A DNA stretch of 64,000 nt, taken from contig NZ_JONS01000001.1 in the NCBI RefSeq assembly GCF_000711965.1, forward strand, positions 186,001-250,000. Direction: 5' to 3'. The notes beneath the pieces are model-generated. The model ran no database searches, was not told the DNA's origin, and saw nothing but the letters and a program-made list of their open reading frames with translations. Source of the DNA: Actinomyces israelii DSM 43320 (GTDB taxonomy: Bacteria > Actinomycetota > Actinomycetes > Actinomycetales > Actinomycetaceae). The position numbers and the translations under genes were made by a program. Shown here one piece after another: positions 46,086 to 55,015 of this stretch. How positions within the stretch are numbered: the stretch's first letter is position 1; every line of letters begins with the position of its first letter.

Positions 46086-48404
46086 TCAGGACCGCTCCAG
46101 GAAGGCCTGGGACTCCTCGTCCAGGCGGTCGGCGATGGCGGCCGCCAGGACGCGGTGCCTGCTCAGCCGGGGATCGGCGTCGACGATCGCCTCGGCCTCG
46201 CCGCGGGCATCCTCGATCACCTTCCTGTCCCGCGTCACCCGCAGCAGGTCGAGGTCGGAGCGCCGCCCGGACTGGGCCGCCCCCAGCACGTTGCCCTCGC
46301 TGCGCAGCGCCAGGTCCGCCTCGGCCAGGGCGAAGCCGTCGGTGATGTCGCCGAAGGCCTTGAGCCGGTGGTAGGCGGCCGAGCCGATCTCGACCCCGGT
46401 GGTCGCCACGCACACCGACGGCCGGCCCCCACGGCCCACGCGCCCGCGCAGCTGGTGGAGCTGGGAGAGCCCGAAGCGGTCGGCGTCGAGGATGACCATC
46501 ATGGTCGCCTCGGGCACGTCCACCCCGACCTCGATGACGGTGGTGGCCACGAGCACCGGGGCCGCGCCGCTCGCGAAGGCCCCCATGGCGGCGCCCTTCT
46601 CGGCGCTGGTCATCCGCCCGGTCAGCGTGCCGATGCCGATCCCCGCGAGCGCGGGCTCGTCGGCCAGGCGCTGCGCCCACTGGGCGACCGCGGCCGGCGG
46701 GCGCGCCGACGCCCCACGGCCCGGCTCCCGGGAGCCGGGGCCCTCCAGAAGACCGTCGTCGAAGCCCTCGGGGCGGTCCGGGTCGTCGTGCGCCTGCTCG
46801 GCCGCCCCGGCCTGCTCGTCGGCGTCGATGCGCGGGCAGACGACGTAGACCCGCCCCCCGGCGGCGACCTCGCGGGCCGCCCGCCTCCAGATCCCCTCCA
46901 CCCACAGCCGCCGCTCCCAGGGCACCAGGTGGGTGGCCACGGGGCGCCGGCCGGCCGGGAGCCCGTCGAGGACCGCCGTGTCGAGGTCGCCGAAGATCGT
47001 CATGGCGATCGTGCGCGGAATGGGGGTGGCTGTCATGACCAGCAGGTGCGGGGTGCGCTCGGCCCCTGTGGCGGGGTCGGTCACGCCGCGGCGCCCGCGC
47101 AGGGCGTCGCGCTGGGCGACCCCGAAGCGGTGCTGCTCGTCGACCACCACCAGCCCCAGGAAGGGGATCTGGACGGTCTCGGACAGCAGGGCGTGCGTGC
47201 CCACGACGATGGCGGGCTCGCCGGAGGCCAGGGCGGCGAGGATCTCGCGGCGCCGTGGGGCCGGGGTGGATCCGGTCAGCAGCAGGACGCGGGTGGCGCG
47301 CTGCGCGCCGCCGAGCTCGCCCGCCCGTCCCAGAGGCCCCAGGAGCGCCTCGAGACTGGTCTGGTGCTGGGCCGCCAGGACCTCGGTGGGGGCCAGCAGG
47401 GCGGCCTGCCCGCCGGCACCGACGACCTGGGCCATGGCGCGCAGGGCGACGACAGTCTTGCCGCTGCCCACGTCGCCCTGCAGGAGGACCTGCATGGGCA
47501 CGGTCGACTCCAGGGCGCGGGCGAGGTCCTCCCCCACGCGCGCCTGCCCGGCGGTGAGCTCGTAAGGCAGGGTGGCGTCCAGGTCGGCGCGCAGGGAGTC
47601 GGGTCCGGGGGCCGGCCAGGCCACGGCGGTGCGCGTGGCCCGGTGGCGGGCGCGCCGCTGGGCCAGGGCGGTCTGGAGGACGAGCGCCTCCTCGTGGCGC
47701 AGCCGCCGTCGCGCGACCCGCCACTGCTCGTCGTCCTGGGGCTCGTGGACCCACCGGTAGGCGGTGAAGGCGTCGATGAGGCGGTGGGCCCGGCGCACAT
47801 CCGCGGGCAGCGGGTCGGGGACGTCGGCGGCGCCGACCTGGTCCAGGACCGTGCTCACGGCCTTGGCCACCTGCCAGGTCGGCAGGGCCTCGGTGGCCGG
47901 GTAGATGGGCAGGGGGCGGGCCAGGATCGCCTCGCGCTCGGCCTCGCTGAGGTCGTCGAGGACCTGGTAGCGCGGATTCGCCAGCTGCAGGCGCCCCCGG
48001 CGGCGCCCCACCCTGCCCGTCATCAGCGCCGTGGTGCCCGGCGAGAGCTGGTTCGCGCGCTGCTTCATCAGGCCGATGGTGCCGAACATGACGACGGGCA
48101 TGGCGGTGGTCCCGTCGGTGACGGTGGCCTCCATCATGGCGGGGGGGCGGGCGCTGCGGGTGCGGCGGACCGAGGAGCGCACGACCTGGACCTGGACGGT
48201 CGCCTGCTCGCCGTCGGTCAGGGTGCGCAGATCAGTCAACTCGCCCCAGGTGTCGTAGCGGCGCGGCAGGAGCCGCAGCAGGTCCCCGGCCGTCCGGGCC
48301 CCCTGCTTGGCGAGCTGGTCCGCGGTCCGCCTGCCCACCAGCCCGTCCAGGGGGCGGTCCAGCAGGGGCACCGCCGCGCGGGCGGGCGTGGGTGAGGTGG
48401 TCAT
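46086..48404 (-). CDS. recG: ATP-dependent DNA helicase RecG
   Basis: 772 residues. Remodels stalled forks and branch-migrates junctions. An N-terminal wedge/OB domain (about 1-230) includes LLRLLPRRYDTWGELTDL and RNPRYQVL-like ANPRYQVL. The helicase core has Walker A GDVGSGKTVVA, DEAD-box variant VVDEQHRFGV, VMTATPIPRT, VEVGVDVPEATMMVI and HQLRGRVGRGG. An Ala/Gly/Pro-rich insertion (about 535-580) lies between the helicase lobes. It starts just after the FakA-like gene stop. Confidence 0.96.
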   Translation of the reverse strand: MTTSPTPARAAVPLLDRPLDGLVGRRTADQLAKQGARTAGDLLRLLPRRYDTWGELTDLRTLTDGEQATVQVQVVRSSVRRTRSARPPAMMEATVTDGTTAMPVVMFGTIGLMKQRANQLSPGTTALMTGRVGRRRGRLQLANPRYQVLDDLSEAEREAILARPLPIYPATEALPTWQVAKAVSTVLDQVGAADVPDPLPADVRRAHRLIDAFTAYRWVHEPQDDEQWRVARRRLRHEEALVLQTALAQRRARHRATRTAVAWPAPGPDSLRADLDATLPYELTAGQARVGEDLARALESTVPMQVLLQGDVGSGKTVVALRAMAQVVGAGGQAALLAPTEVLAAQHQTSLEALLGPLGRAGELGGAQRATRVLLLTGSTPAPRRREILAALASGEPAIVVGTHALLSETVQIPFLGLVVVDEQHRFGVAQRDALRGRRGVTDPATGAERTPHLLVMTATPIPRTIAMTIFGDLDTAVLDGLPAGRRPVATHLVPWERRLWVEGIWRRAAREVAAGGRVYVVCPRIDADEQAGAAEQAHDDPDRPEGFDDGLLEGPGSREPGRGASARPPAAVAQWAQRLADEPALAGIGIGTLTGRMTSAEKGAAMGAFASGAAPVLVATTVIEVGVDVPEATMMVILDADRFGLSQLHQLRGRVGRGGRPSVCVATTGVEIGSAAYHRLKAFGDITDGFALAEADLALRSEGNVLGAAQSGRRSDLDLLRVTRDRKVIEDARGEAEAIVDADPRLSRHRVLAAAIADRLDEESQAFLERS

Positions 48405-48412
48405 GCGCGCCC

Positions 48413-50266
48413 CTACTCCAGGGCCAACAGGACGTCGGGGCGCACCTGGCCGCCGGCGTGGATGACGACCTCGATGGCGTCGGGGTCCCCCAGGGCCCGC
48501 TCGCCGTAGCGGGCGACGGCCTCGGCCGCCAGGGCGCCAGCGTCGGGCACGGCGTCGCGGCCGAGGATCACGGTGACCAGCTCGTCGTCGGGACGCAGCG
48601 CGGCGTTCAGGGCGGCTGTGACCGCATCGGCCTCGGCGTCCGGGCCGCTGAGCGCCAGGGTGCGCAGCTCGACGGCGGCGCGGCCGGCCCTCATGGCCAG
48701 GGCGGTGAGGTCCTCGTCACGCCCGGCGACGGCGACGGCCGCCGCCAGGACGCGGGCCTCGTCATCCGTGTCGCACACGAGGAGGCGAACGCCGTCGCCG
48801 GGCTCCAAGGCGTCCTCGACGGCGCCGCGCACATGGGAGGCAGCCGATCGGGCCGCCAGGAAGCGCGCCGCCTCGTGGGCGTGGGCGGCGCACTCGGCAT
48901 CGCAGGGCAGCACAACCGCCCGGTCCCGGCCGAGGTCGACGGCCGCGCGGACGATTCCGTCGCGCTCGGGGTCCAGGACGACGACGGCGCCGGTGCGGGC
49001 GAGCTGCTCAATGAGCCCCGGGGCGCGGGTGCAGGTGATGACGCCCGTGCGCTCGCCGGCCGGCGTGGGGGAGCCGAGCCGCGAAGGGTGCTGACGCATG
49101 GAGCGGTCGCGCTGGGCGGCCCGGTTCCGCGCCCGACGGGCCGCCAGGCGCTCGAAGGACACGACGTGGGAGTCCTCGATCTGGCCGCCGGGCAGGGGAG
49201 GCTCATCGGCCTCCCAGCCGGTGGCCACCGCCAGGGCCGTGGGGTGGAGGTGGTGGACGCACACCTGACGCGCCCGGCCGGCGCGCGGCAGCGCCGCACG
49301 GGGGGTGTCGGTGTGGACGTGGACCTGGTACAGGCCCACACCCAGGGCGTCGGGGGTGCCGACGACGCCCACGGAGTCCCCGACGCGCTCGAGGTCGCGG
49401 CGCAGGGCGCACGCCTGGGCGGTGGTCGCCTCGAACAGGTACATGACCTCGAACTCTCCGGTCGAGGCCGCCTGCGCGGCTCCGCCCGGACCGGCGACCC
49501 CGTGCGCGGCGCCGGTGAGGAGGTCGACGAGCATCTGGTGGGCGACCTCGGTGCAGGGCGTCGGGACATCCCCCGTCCCGTCGCCCACCGTGGCCCGTCC
49601 CCCGGCCGCGACCGTGTCCGACAGGCAGGTGAGCATGAGCATGAGGGCCGCGCCCCCGGCATCGACGGGGCCGTGACCGAGCCCGGCGGTCTCCACGACG
49701 CTCTCCTGGGCGCCGAAGGCGGCGGCCGCGCAGATCGCCGGGACGCTCGCGGGCGAGGCGGGGCGGGACTCCTCCAGGGCGGCGCGCGCGGCCGCGGCGG
49801 CGTCCTGGGCAACCGTCAGCAGGGTGCCCGTCACCGGGCGCGACACGGCGGCCCAGGTGGTGTCAGCGATGCGCTCGTAGACGCGGACGACCTCGACCGG
49901 CCGCAGGGCCGCGGGGTCGGGTGCCTCAGCGCAGACGTCGGCGAGCGCGGCCAGGGCCTGGGAGATCAGGAGACCGGAGTTCCCGCGCGCGCCGCGCACC
50001 GCGCCGTCGGCCGCCGCCCGGGAGACCTGGACGAGATCGGCGCCGGCCGGCAGGAGGCGCATGGCGTCGCAGGCGGCGCGCACGGTGAGCAGGACGTTGG
50101 TGCCGGTGTCGGAGTCCGGGACCGGGAAGACGTTGAAGGAGTCGACGAGCCCGCGCGTGACCTCCCCCGTTCTGCGGGCCAGGTGCAGCCAGTCCCGCAG
50201 TGCGGGGGCGGTCAGAGCGTGCGCGGGGAGCGGCTTGGGCGACTGGCTGCTCATCTGCCGTGTCAC
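48413..50266 (-). CDS. DAK2-domain protein, fatty-acid kinase FakA-like
   Basis: 617 residues. The N-terminal DAK2 nucleotide-binding domain has VDSFNVFPVPDSDTGTNVLL with the three metal-binding aspartates and GARGNSGLLISQAL. The C-terminal FakA-type domain ends VVIHAGGQVRPDVLLALE, close to the GGQ motif of that family. FakA phosphorylates acyl chains delivered by FakB (DegV) proteins for phospholipid synthesis; no fakB is in this window. Two GTG/ATG starts fit; GTG at 50266 has AAGGAG at correct distance, whereas the ATG at 50254 does not. Lies upstream of recG, as in many Gram-positives. Confidence 0.88.
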   Translation of the reverse strand: MTRQMSSQSPKPLPAHALTAPALRDWLHLARRTGEVTRGLVDSFNVFPVPDSDTGTNVLLTVRAACDAMRLLPAGADLVQVSRAAADGAVRGARGNSGLLISQALAALADVCAEAPDPAALRPVEVVRVYERIADTTWAAVSRPVTGTLLTVAQDAAAAARAALEESRPASPASVPAICAAAAFGAQESVVETAGLGHGPVDAGGAALMLMLTCLSDTVAAGGRATVGDGTGDVPTPCTEVAHQMLVDLLTGAAHGVAGPGGAAQAASTGEFEVMYLFEATTAQACALRRDLERVGDSVGVVGTPDALGVGLYQVHVHTDTPRAALPRAGRARQVCVHHLHPTALAVATGWEADEPPLPGGQIEDSHVVSFERLAARRARNRAAQRDRSMRQHPSRLGSPTPAGERTGVITCTRAPGLIEQLARTGAVVVLDPERDGIVRAAVDLGRDRAVVLPCDAECAAHAHEAARFLAARSAASHVRGAVEDALEPGDGVRLLVCDTDDEARVLAAAVAVAGRDEDLTALAMRAGRAAVELRTLALSGPDAEADAVTAALNAALRPDDELVTVILGRDAVPDAGALAAEAVARYGERALGDPDAIEVVIHAGGQVRPDVLLALE

Positions 50267-50434
50267 GCCGCGCTCTCCTTGGCTGCTGGTGGGCGATCCG
50301 ACCGCCCGACCGGGCGGCACGCTGACCCTGTTATGCTCCCAGGCTACCGGTCCGCGCCACTGCGCGCGTCCTGGGAGCGCGCCGGATGCACCGCGAGAGG
50401 GCGGGGCGTGTGCCTCACCCCACGCACTGCCCGC

Positions 50435-50464
50435 TTGGGACGCGCGCCCGCCGTCCGATAAGGT
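50435..50464 (+). promoter_or_regulatory. rpmB: rpmB promoter
   Basis: TTGGGA (50435-50440) and TAAGGT (50459-50464) are separated by 18 bases. A hairpin (GCCCGAG...CTCGGGC) follows in the leader, about 80 bases before the rpmB start; it may be structural or regulatory. Confidence 0.5.
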
Positions 50465-50555
50465 TTCCTGGTTGCCCGAGCGCGAGCTCTCGGGCGGTCG
50501 ATCCAGCACCGGGCCCTCGCCCGGCGTTCAAGCAAGAAGATTCAGGAGTGAGACC

Positions 50556-50747
50556 GTGGCTGCTGTGTGCGACGTCTGCGGCAAGGGGCCCATCTTCGGC
50601 AAGAGCGTCTCGCACTCCCACGTGCGGACCAACCGCCGGTGGAACCCGAACATCCAGCGCGTGCGCGCGCTCGTGAAGGGCGCCCCCAAGCGCCTCAACG
50701 TGTGCACCTCCTGCCTCAAGGCCGGCAGGGTGACGCGCAACATCTGA
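50556..50747 (+). CDS. rpmB: 50S ribosomal protein bL28
   Basis: 63 residues beginning at a GTG: (V)AAVCDVCGKGPIFGKSVSHS, then HVRTNRRWNPNIQRVR and CTSCLKAGRV. The CxxC pairs at each end bind zinc (C+ form). AGGAG lies nine bases upstream. Divergent from the FakA-like gene and convergent with thiL. Confidence 0.97.
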   Translation: MAAVCDVCGKGPIFGKSVSHSHVRTNRRWNPNIQRVRALVKGAPKRLNVCTSCLKAGRVTRNI

Positions 50748-50796
50748 GGCCGCCGAGATCGGCCGTGCTCCGGCTCGGGATCGGTCCGGGACCGGG

Positions 50797-51909
50797 TCAG
50801 TCAGCGGCGCCGTCGACCGCGCCCCGGCCGCGGAAGTGGTCCCACCCGGCCCCGACGTCGGGCGCCCTGCCGTCGAGCGTGACGCGCGGGCCGTCTCCCG
50901 GCTCGAGCACCCGCCCGATGACGCGGCCGCCCGCCGGGAGCCCGGCCCCGGCCGGGACGGCGGCCAGCAGGCCGTGGTCCTCTCCCCCGGTCAGCACCCA
51001 CCGGCGCGCCAGCGCGCGGGCGCCGGCGGGCGAGTCCTCCAGCAGGCGCGCCACGGGCTCCAGGGCGGCCAGGTCCTCACCGGCGCCGTCACGGGCGCCC
51101 GCAGGGTCCCCGACGTCGATCCGCACCCGGGAGGCCGCGGCCACGCGCCCGGCGTCGCGCAGCAGGCCGTCGGAGACGTCCATCATCGCGGTCGCGCCGG
51201 CACCGGCCAGGGCGGGGCCGGCCGCCAGCGGCGGGGCGGGGACGCGGAAGACGGACAGCGCCCGGCGCGCCGCAGCGCGCGTCCCCTCCGCGAGGCCGCT
51301 CCAGGGCGGGGCGCCCGAGCGCGTGCCGGCCCGGTCGGGGTCGTCAATGCCGGCGGAGAGCAGGGCGAGCCCGGCGGCGCTGCGGCCGAGCGTCCCGACG
51401 TGGACGAGCAGGTCGCCCGGGCGGGCGCCCGAGCGCAGGACGGGCGCGCGGCCCCCCAGGTCGCCGTGGACGGTGACGGCGACCACGAGGCTCTCCCCCG
51501 CGCTCAGGTCGCCGCCGACGATGCCGGCCCCGGCCCGCTCGCAGACCCGCGCCATTCCGCGCGCCAGGTCCTGGACCCAGGCCAGCGGCGTCGCCGGCGG
51601 CAGGACGAGGCCGACGACCAGCGCAACCGGGCGGGCCCCCATCGCCGCGACGTCGGCGAGGTTCTGGGCCGCGGCGCGCGCCCCGATCTCCTGCGGGCCC
51701 GACCAGCCGGTGGAGAAGTGACGGCCCTCGACCAGCAGGTCCGTGCTCACGCAGTAGCGGGCGTCCGGGGCCGCCAGGACGGCGCAGTCGTCGCCGGCGC
51801 CGACCAGCTCGCGTCGCCCGCGCGGCAGCAGGGGCGTGAGGGCGGCCAGGAGCCCGTCCTCCGTCAGGTCCGCGACGGCGAGCGGGGCGGCGCCCTCAGC
51901 GGTTGACAT
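50797..51909 (-). CDS. thiL: Thiamine-monophosphate kinase
   Basis: 370 residues. Phosphorylates thiamine monophosphate to thiamine pyrophosphate. GAGDDCAVLA and CVSTDLLVEGRHFSTGWSGP are the ATP- and metal-binding motifs of the PurM-like fold; GIVGGDLSAGESLVV, MMDVSDGLLRDAGRVAA and LTGGEDHGLLA follow. Longer than most homologues because of an Ala-rich insertion after VGTLGRSAAGLALL. Its ATG at 51909 lies within the end of ddl (14-base overlap), so translation is coupled. Confidence 0.95.
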   Translation of the reverse strand: MSTAEGAAPLAVADLTEDGLLAALTPLLPRGRRELVGAGDDCAVLAAPDARYCVSTDLLVEGRHFSTGWSGPQEIGARAAAQNLADVAAMGARPVALVVGLVLPPATPLAWVQDLARGMARVCERAGAGIVGGDLSAGESLVVAVTVHGDLGGRAPVLRSGARPGDLLVHVGTLGRSAAGLALLSAGIDDPDRAGTRSGAPPWSGLAEGTRAAARRALSVFRVPAPPLAAGPALAGAGATAMMDVSDGLLRDAGRVAAASRVRIDVGDPAGARDGAGEDLAALEPVARLLEDSPAGARALARRWVLTGGEDHGLLAAVPAGAGLPAGGRVIGRVLEPGDGPRVTLDGRAPDVGAGWDHFRGRGAVDGAAD

Positions 51910-53068
51910 CGGCCGGCCGCTCCAGGGCCAGCTCAATGAGCTCGCCGACGAGCGCCGGGTAGTCCATGCCGGAGACCCTCCACATGTAGGGGTACATGGA
52001 GAAGGGGGTGAAGCCGGGCATGGTGTTGACCTCGTTGACGATGGCGCGCCCGTCGTCGGTGACGAAGAAGTCGACCCGGGTCAGGCCCTCGGCCCCGATG
52101 GCCAGGAAGGCCCCGGCGGCGGTGGTCATGACCAGCTCGCGCTCGGCGGGGGTCAGGCGGGCGGGGCAGACCATCTGGACGGCGTCGTGGGCCAGGTACT
52201 TGGTCTGGTAGTCGTAGAACTCGCCGGCCCCGTGGGCGGCGTCCATGACGATCTCGCCGGGCTCGGCCACGCGCGGGGCGTCGTCGCCGTGGCCGCCCAG
52301 GACCGCGACCTCGATCTCGCGCCCGACGATCCCGGTCTCCACGAGCACCTTGGGATCCACCTCGCGGGCGGCCTCGATGGCGGCGGGCAGGTCCGCCCGC
52401 CGCTCGACCCTGGTGATGCCCAGCGAGGACCCGGCCCGCGCCGGCTTGACGAACAGCGGGTAGTCCAGCGCCTCGCAGGCCCGCAGGACGGCGGCGCGGT
52501 CCCGGTTCCACCGGTGGGGCTCGACGACCACGTGCGGGGCGGTGGCGATCCCGGCGGCGCTCAGCAGCACCTTGGTCACCTGCTTGTCCATGCCCGCGGC
52601 GCTGGCCAGCACGCCGCATCCCGCGTAGCGGACGCCCAGCATCTCCAGCATCCCCTGGATGGTGCCGTCCTCCCCGTAGGGGCCGTGCAGCAGGGGCAGG
52701 ACGACGTCGACGCCGCCCAGGGCGCTCGGCCCGGCGGGCGTCAGGGCGGTCAGCGCCCCGCTCCCGGGCCGTACGGCGAGCTCGCCGCGCCCCAGCCCCT
52801 CGGCGGTGATCTCCACCGGCGGGCGGGAGTCGTCCAGGGCCAGGGCGGCGGGGTCGTCGTCGACGAGCACCCACTGGCCGCTCGGCGTGATGCCGATGGG
52901 CAGGACCTCGTAGCGGTCGCGGTCGATGGCCGACAGCACCCCGGCGGCGGTGGCGCACGAGATGGTGTGCTCGCCGCTGCGCCCTCCGAAGACGACGGCG
53001 ACACGCGGCTTGCGGCCAGTGGGGCGGGATGCGGGGGAGGAAGCGGGCTCCTGCAAGTCATCTGCCAT
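51896..53068 (-). CDS. ddl: D-alanine-D-alanine ligase
   Basis: 390 residues. Makes D-Ala-D-Ala for peptidoglycan. VAVVFGGRSGEHTISCATAA starts the N-terminal domain; HGPYGEDGTIQGMLE, FVKPARAGSSLGITRV (ATP-grasp), DYQTKYL and VDFFVTDDGRAIVNEVNTMP are family signatures. The YQTKY loop is that of D-Ala:D-Ala rather than D-Ala:D-lactate ligases. TAGCGT lies seven bases before the ATG at 53068 with no ribosome site, so it may be leaderless; the frame is open upstream to 53140. Confidence 0.96.
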   Translation of the reverse strand: MADDLQEPASSPASRPTGRKPRVAVVFGGRSGEHTISCATAAGVLSAIDRDRYEVLPIGITPSGQWVLVDDDPAALALDDSRPPVEITAEGLGRGELAVRPGSGALTALTPAGPSALGGVDVVLPLLHGPYGEDGTIQGMLEMLGVRYAGCGVLASAAGMDKQVTKVLLSAAGIATAPHVVVEPHRWNRDRAAVLRACEALDYPLFVKPARAGSSLGITRVERRADLPAAIEAAREVDPKVLVETGIVGREIEVAVLGGHGDDAPRVAEPGEIVMDAAHGAGEFYDYQTKYLAHDAVQMVCPARLTPAERELVMTTAAGAFLAIGAEGLTRVDFFVTDDGRAIVNEVNTMPGFTPFSMYPYMWRVSGMDYPALVGELIELALERPADVNR

Positions 53069-53075
53069 GGGTCCC

Positions 53076-53081
53076 ACGCTA
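53076..53081 (-). promoter_or_regulatory. ddl: -10 element of ddl, leaderless type
   Basis: TAGCGT on the minus strand, seven bases before the ATG at 53068. Confidence 0.45.
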
Positions 53082-53161
53082 CCGCGCCCGACCTCATATC
53101 CTGGAAACGCACTCGGATCTCGGCACCCGGACCTTCGCACCGCCCGACATCAGGAGACACC

Positions 53162-53896
53162 ATGAAACACCGCTCACCCGCACTGCTCGCCACCGTGCTC
53201 CTCGGCGGGGCCCTGACGCTGAGCGCCTGCAGCAGAGGGGCTCCGACCTCGGACCCGACGGATGAGGGGGGTGCCCCCGCGGGCGACGCCTCAGCGTCCG
53301 CCGCTCCCGCTGCGGACAGCACCGACACCGGCCGGCCCTCCCCCTCCCAGACCGCCGGCCCCGGGCCCCTGAGCGAGGAGGAGCAGGACGCCTCCGGCGC
53401 CCCGGCCTGGGGCACCGGCAGCGACGGACAGGAGGCGTCCGAGGGCAGCACGCTCACCGTCGCCGAGGTGCGCGTGGGGTCCCACGACGACTACAGCCGC
53501 ATCGTCCTGGAGCTCGACGGTGAGGGGACGCCGGGCTGGAAGGCCCCGCAGTGGGACACCGACGTCAGCACCATGGGCAAGGGCGACCCGGTCGCCCTCG
53601 AGGGGGACCACACGCTCGTCGTCCACGGCACCGGCCTGGCCGCGGTGCCGCCCTCGGGGCAGCGGACCACTAGCCAGCAGCGCCTCGACCTGGACAAGGG
53701 GGACAACGACGAGGGCATTGAGGAGGCCTTCGTCGACCCGGGCTTCGAGGGCGAGTTCCAGGTCGCCCTGGGCACCGACTCCCAGACCTACCGGGTCTTC
53801 ACCCTGTCCAACCCCACGCGTCTGGTCATCGACGTGGCCGATGACGACCAGGGCCACGACGACCAGGGGGACGACAGCCATGACGACGACGGCTGA
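53162..53896 (+). CDS. AMIN-like domain lipoprotein
   Basis: 244 residues. MKHRSPALLATVLLGGALTL followed by SACS gives a lipoprotein signal with Cys23 in the lipobox LSAC. A Ser/Ala/Asp-rich linker (about 25-95) leads to a domain with LTVAEVRVGSHDDYSRIVLE, FQVALGTDSQTYRVFTLSNP and RLVIDVA, the pattern of AMIN-like domains thought to bind envelope polysaccharides or proteins. The tail is extremely acidic with histidines (DDDQGHDDQGDDSHDDDG), which could bind metal. Located outside the membrane. Divergent from ddl, convergent with gpsA. AGGAG precedes the ATG. Confidence 0.85.
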   Translation: MKHRSPALLATVLLGGALTLSACSRGAPTSDPTDEGGAPAGDASASAAPAADSTDTGRPSPSQTAGPGPLSEEEQDASGAPAWGTGSDGQEASEGSTLTVAEVRVGSHDDYSRIVLELDGEGTPGWKAPQWDTDVSTMGKGDPVALEGDHTLVVHGTGLAAVPPSGQRTTSQQRLDLDKGDNDEGIEEAFVDPGFEGEFQVALGTDSQTYRVFTLSNPTRLVIDVADDDQGHDDQGDDSHDDDG

Positions 53897-53956
53897 TCGG
53901 TCCTCCCGGCCGCGGGCGCTCACCGCGCGCAGCGGGACACGGCGGTCCTCACGGGG

Positions 53957-55015
53957 CTAACCCGCGTGGCCCGGCCCGCCCGCGTCGGCAGCGGGGGCGG
54001 CGTAGACGCCCTCGGCCTTGCGGGGCCGCGCCAGCAGCGCGTCATTGACCTCGGTGACGGTGGCCCTGCCCTCGACGACGGCGACCACGCCCGCGGTGAT
54101 CGGCATCTCGACGCCGTGGGAGGCCGCCAGGTCGAGGACGGCGCGGGCCGACTTCGCGCCCTCGGCCACGCCGCGCGAGGCCCGTCCCGCCTGGGCCACG
54201 CTCATGCCCTCGCCCAGGCGCCGGCCGAAGGTCTGGTTGCGCGACAGGGGGCTGGAGCAGGTCGCCACCAGGTCCCCCATGCCCGCCAGCCCCGAGAAGG
54301 TCTCCGGCCTGGCCCCCAGGGCCAGGCCCAGGCGGGTGATCTCCACCAGGCCGCGGGTGATGATAGTCGCCTTGGAGTTGTCGCCGAAGCCGCACCCGGC
54401 CGCGGCCCCGACGGCCAGGGCGATGACGTTCTTGACCGCGCCGCACAGCTCGACGCCGAGCACGTCGGTGTTCGTGTACGGCCTGAAGGTGCTGGTGGCG
54501 CACAGCGCGGCCACGCGTGAGGCGACGTGCTCGTCGACGGCGGCGACCACGGTGGCGGTGGGCTGGCGCGCCGCGATCTCGTCGGCGAGGTTGGGCCCCG
54601 AGATGACCGCGACCCGCTCGGCGGGCAGGTCGAGGGCCTCGGCGAGCACCTGGCTCATGCGCAGCCCCGTGCCGACCTCGACCCCCTTCATCAGCGAGAC
54701 CGTCACGGCGCCGTCCTCCAGCCCGCCGTGCAGCGGGGACAGCACGTCGCGGGCGCTCTGGGAGGGCACGGCGGCGGCGACGAGCCCCGCCCCCCGGACG
54801 GCCCGGACCAGGTCGCTCGTGGCCGACACCCCCTCGGGCAGGCGCCGGCCCGGGACGTAGCGCTCATTGGTGCCCGCGTTGATCTCGGCGGCGACCTCCT
54901 CGCGGCGCGCCCACACCGTCGTGGGAGTGCCTGCCTCGGCGAGCAGGCAGGCGAAGGTGGTGCCCCAGGCGCCCGCGCCGACGACGGCCGCCCTGTGCAC
55001 GGCTGCGTCGCTCAC
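53957..55015 (-). CDS. gpsA: Glycerol-3-phosphate dehydrogenase [NAD(P)+]
   Basis: 352 residues. Makes sn-glycerol 3-phosphate for phospholipids. Rossmann motif VVGAGAWGTTFACLLAEAG; VSLMKGVEVGTGLRMSQVL; ISGPNLADEIA; GVELCGAVKNVIALAVG with the catalytic Lys; GLAGMGDLVATCSSPLSRN. It begins at a GTG overlapping the plsC stop (GTGA). The upstream open frame belongs to plsC in another phase. Part of the leuC-leuD-murA-plsC-gpsA run. Confidence 0.96.
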   Translation of the reverse strand: MSDAAVHRAAVVGAGAWGTTFACLLAEAGTPTTVWARREEVAAEINAGTNERYVPGRRLPEGVSATSDLVRAVRGAGLVAAAVPSQSARDVLSPLHGGLEDGAVTVSLMKGVEVGTGLRMSQVLAEALDLPAERVAVISGPNLADEIAARQPTATVVAAVDEHVASRVAALCATSTFRPYTNTDVLGVELCGAVKNVIALAVGAAAGCGFGDNSKATIITRGLVEITRLGLALGARPETFSGLAGMGDLVATCSSPLSRNQTFGRRLGEGMSVAQAGRASRGVAEGAKSARAVLDLAASHGVEMPITAGVVAVVEGRATVTEVNDALLARPRKAEGVYAAPAADAGGPGHAG

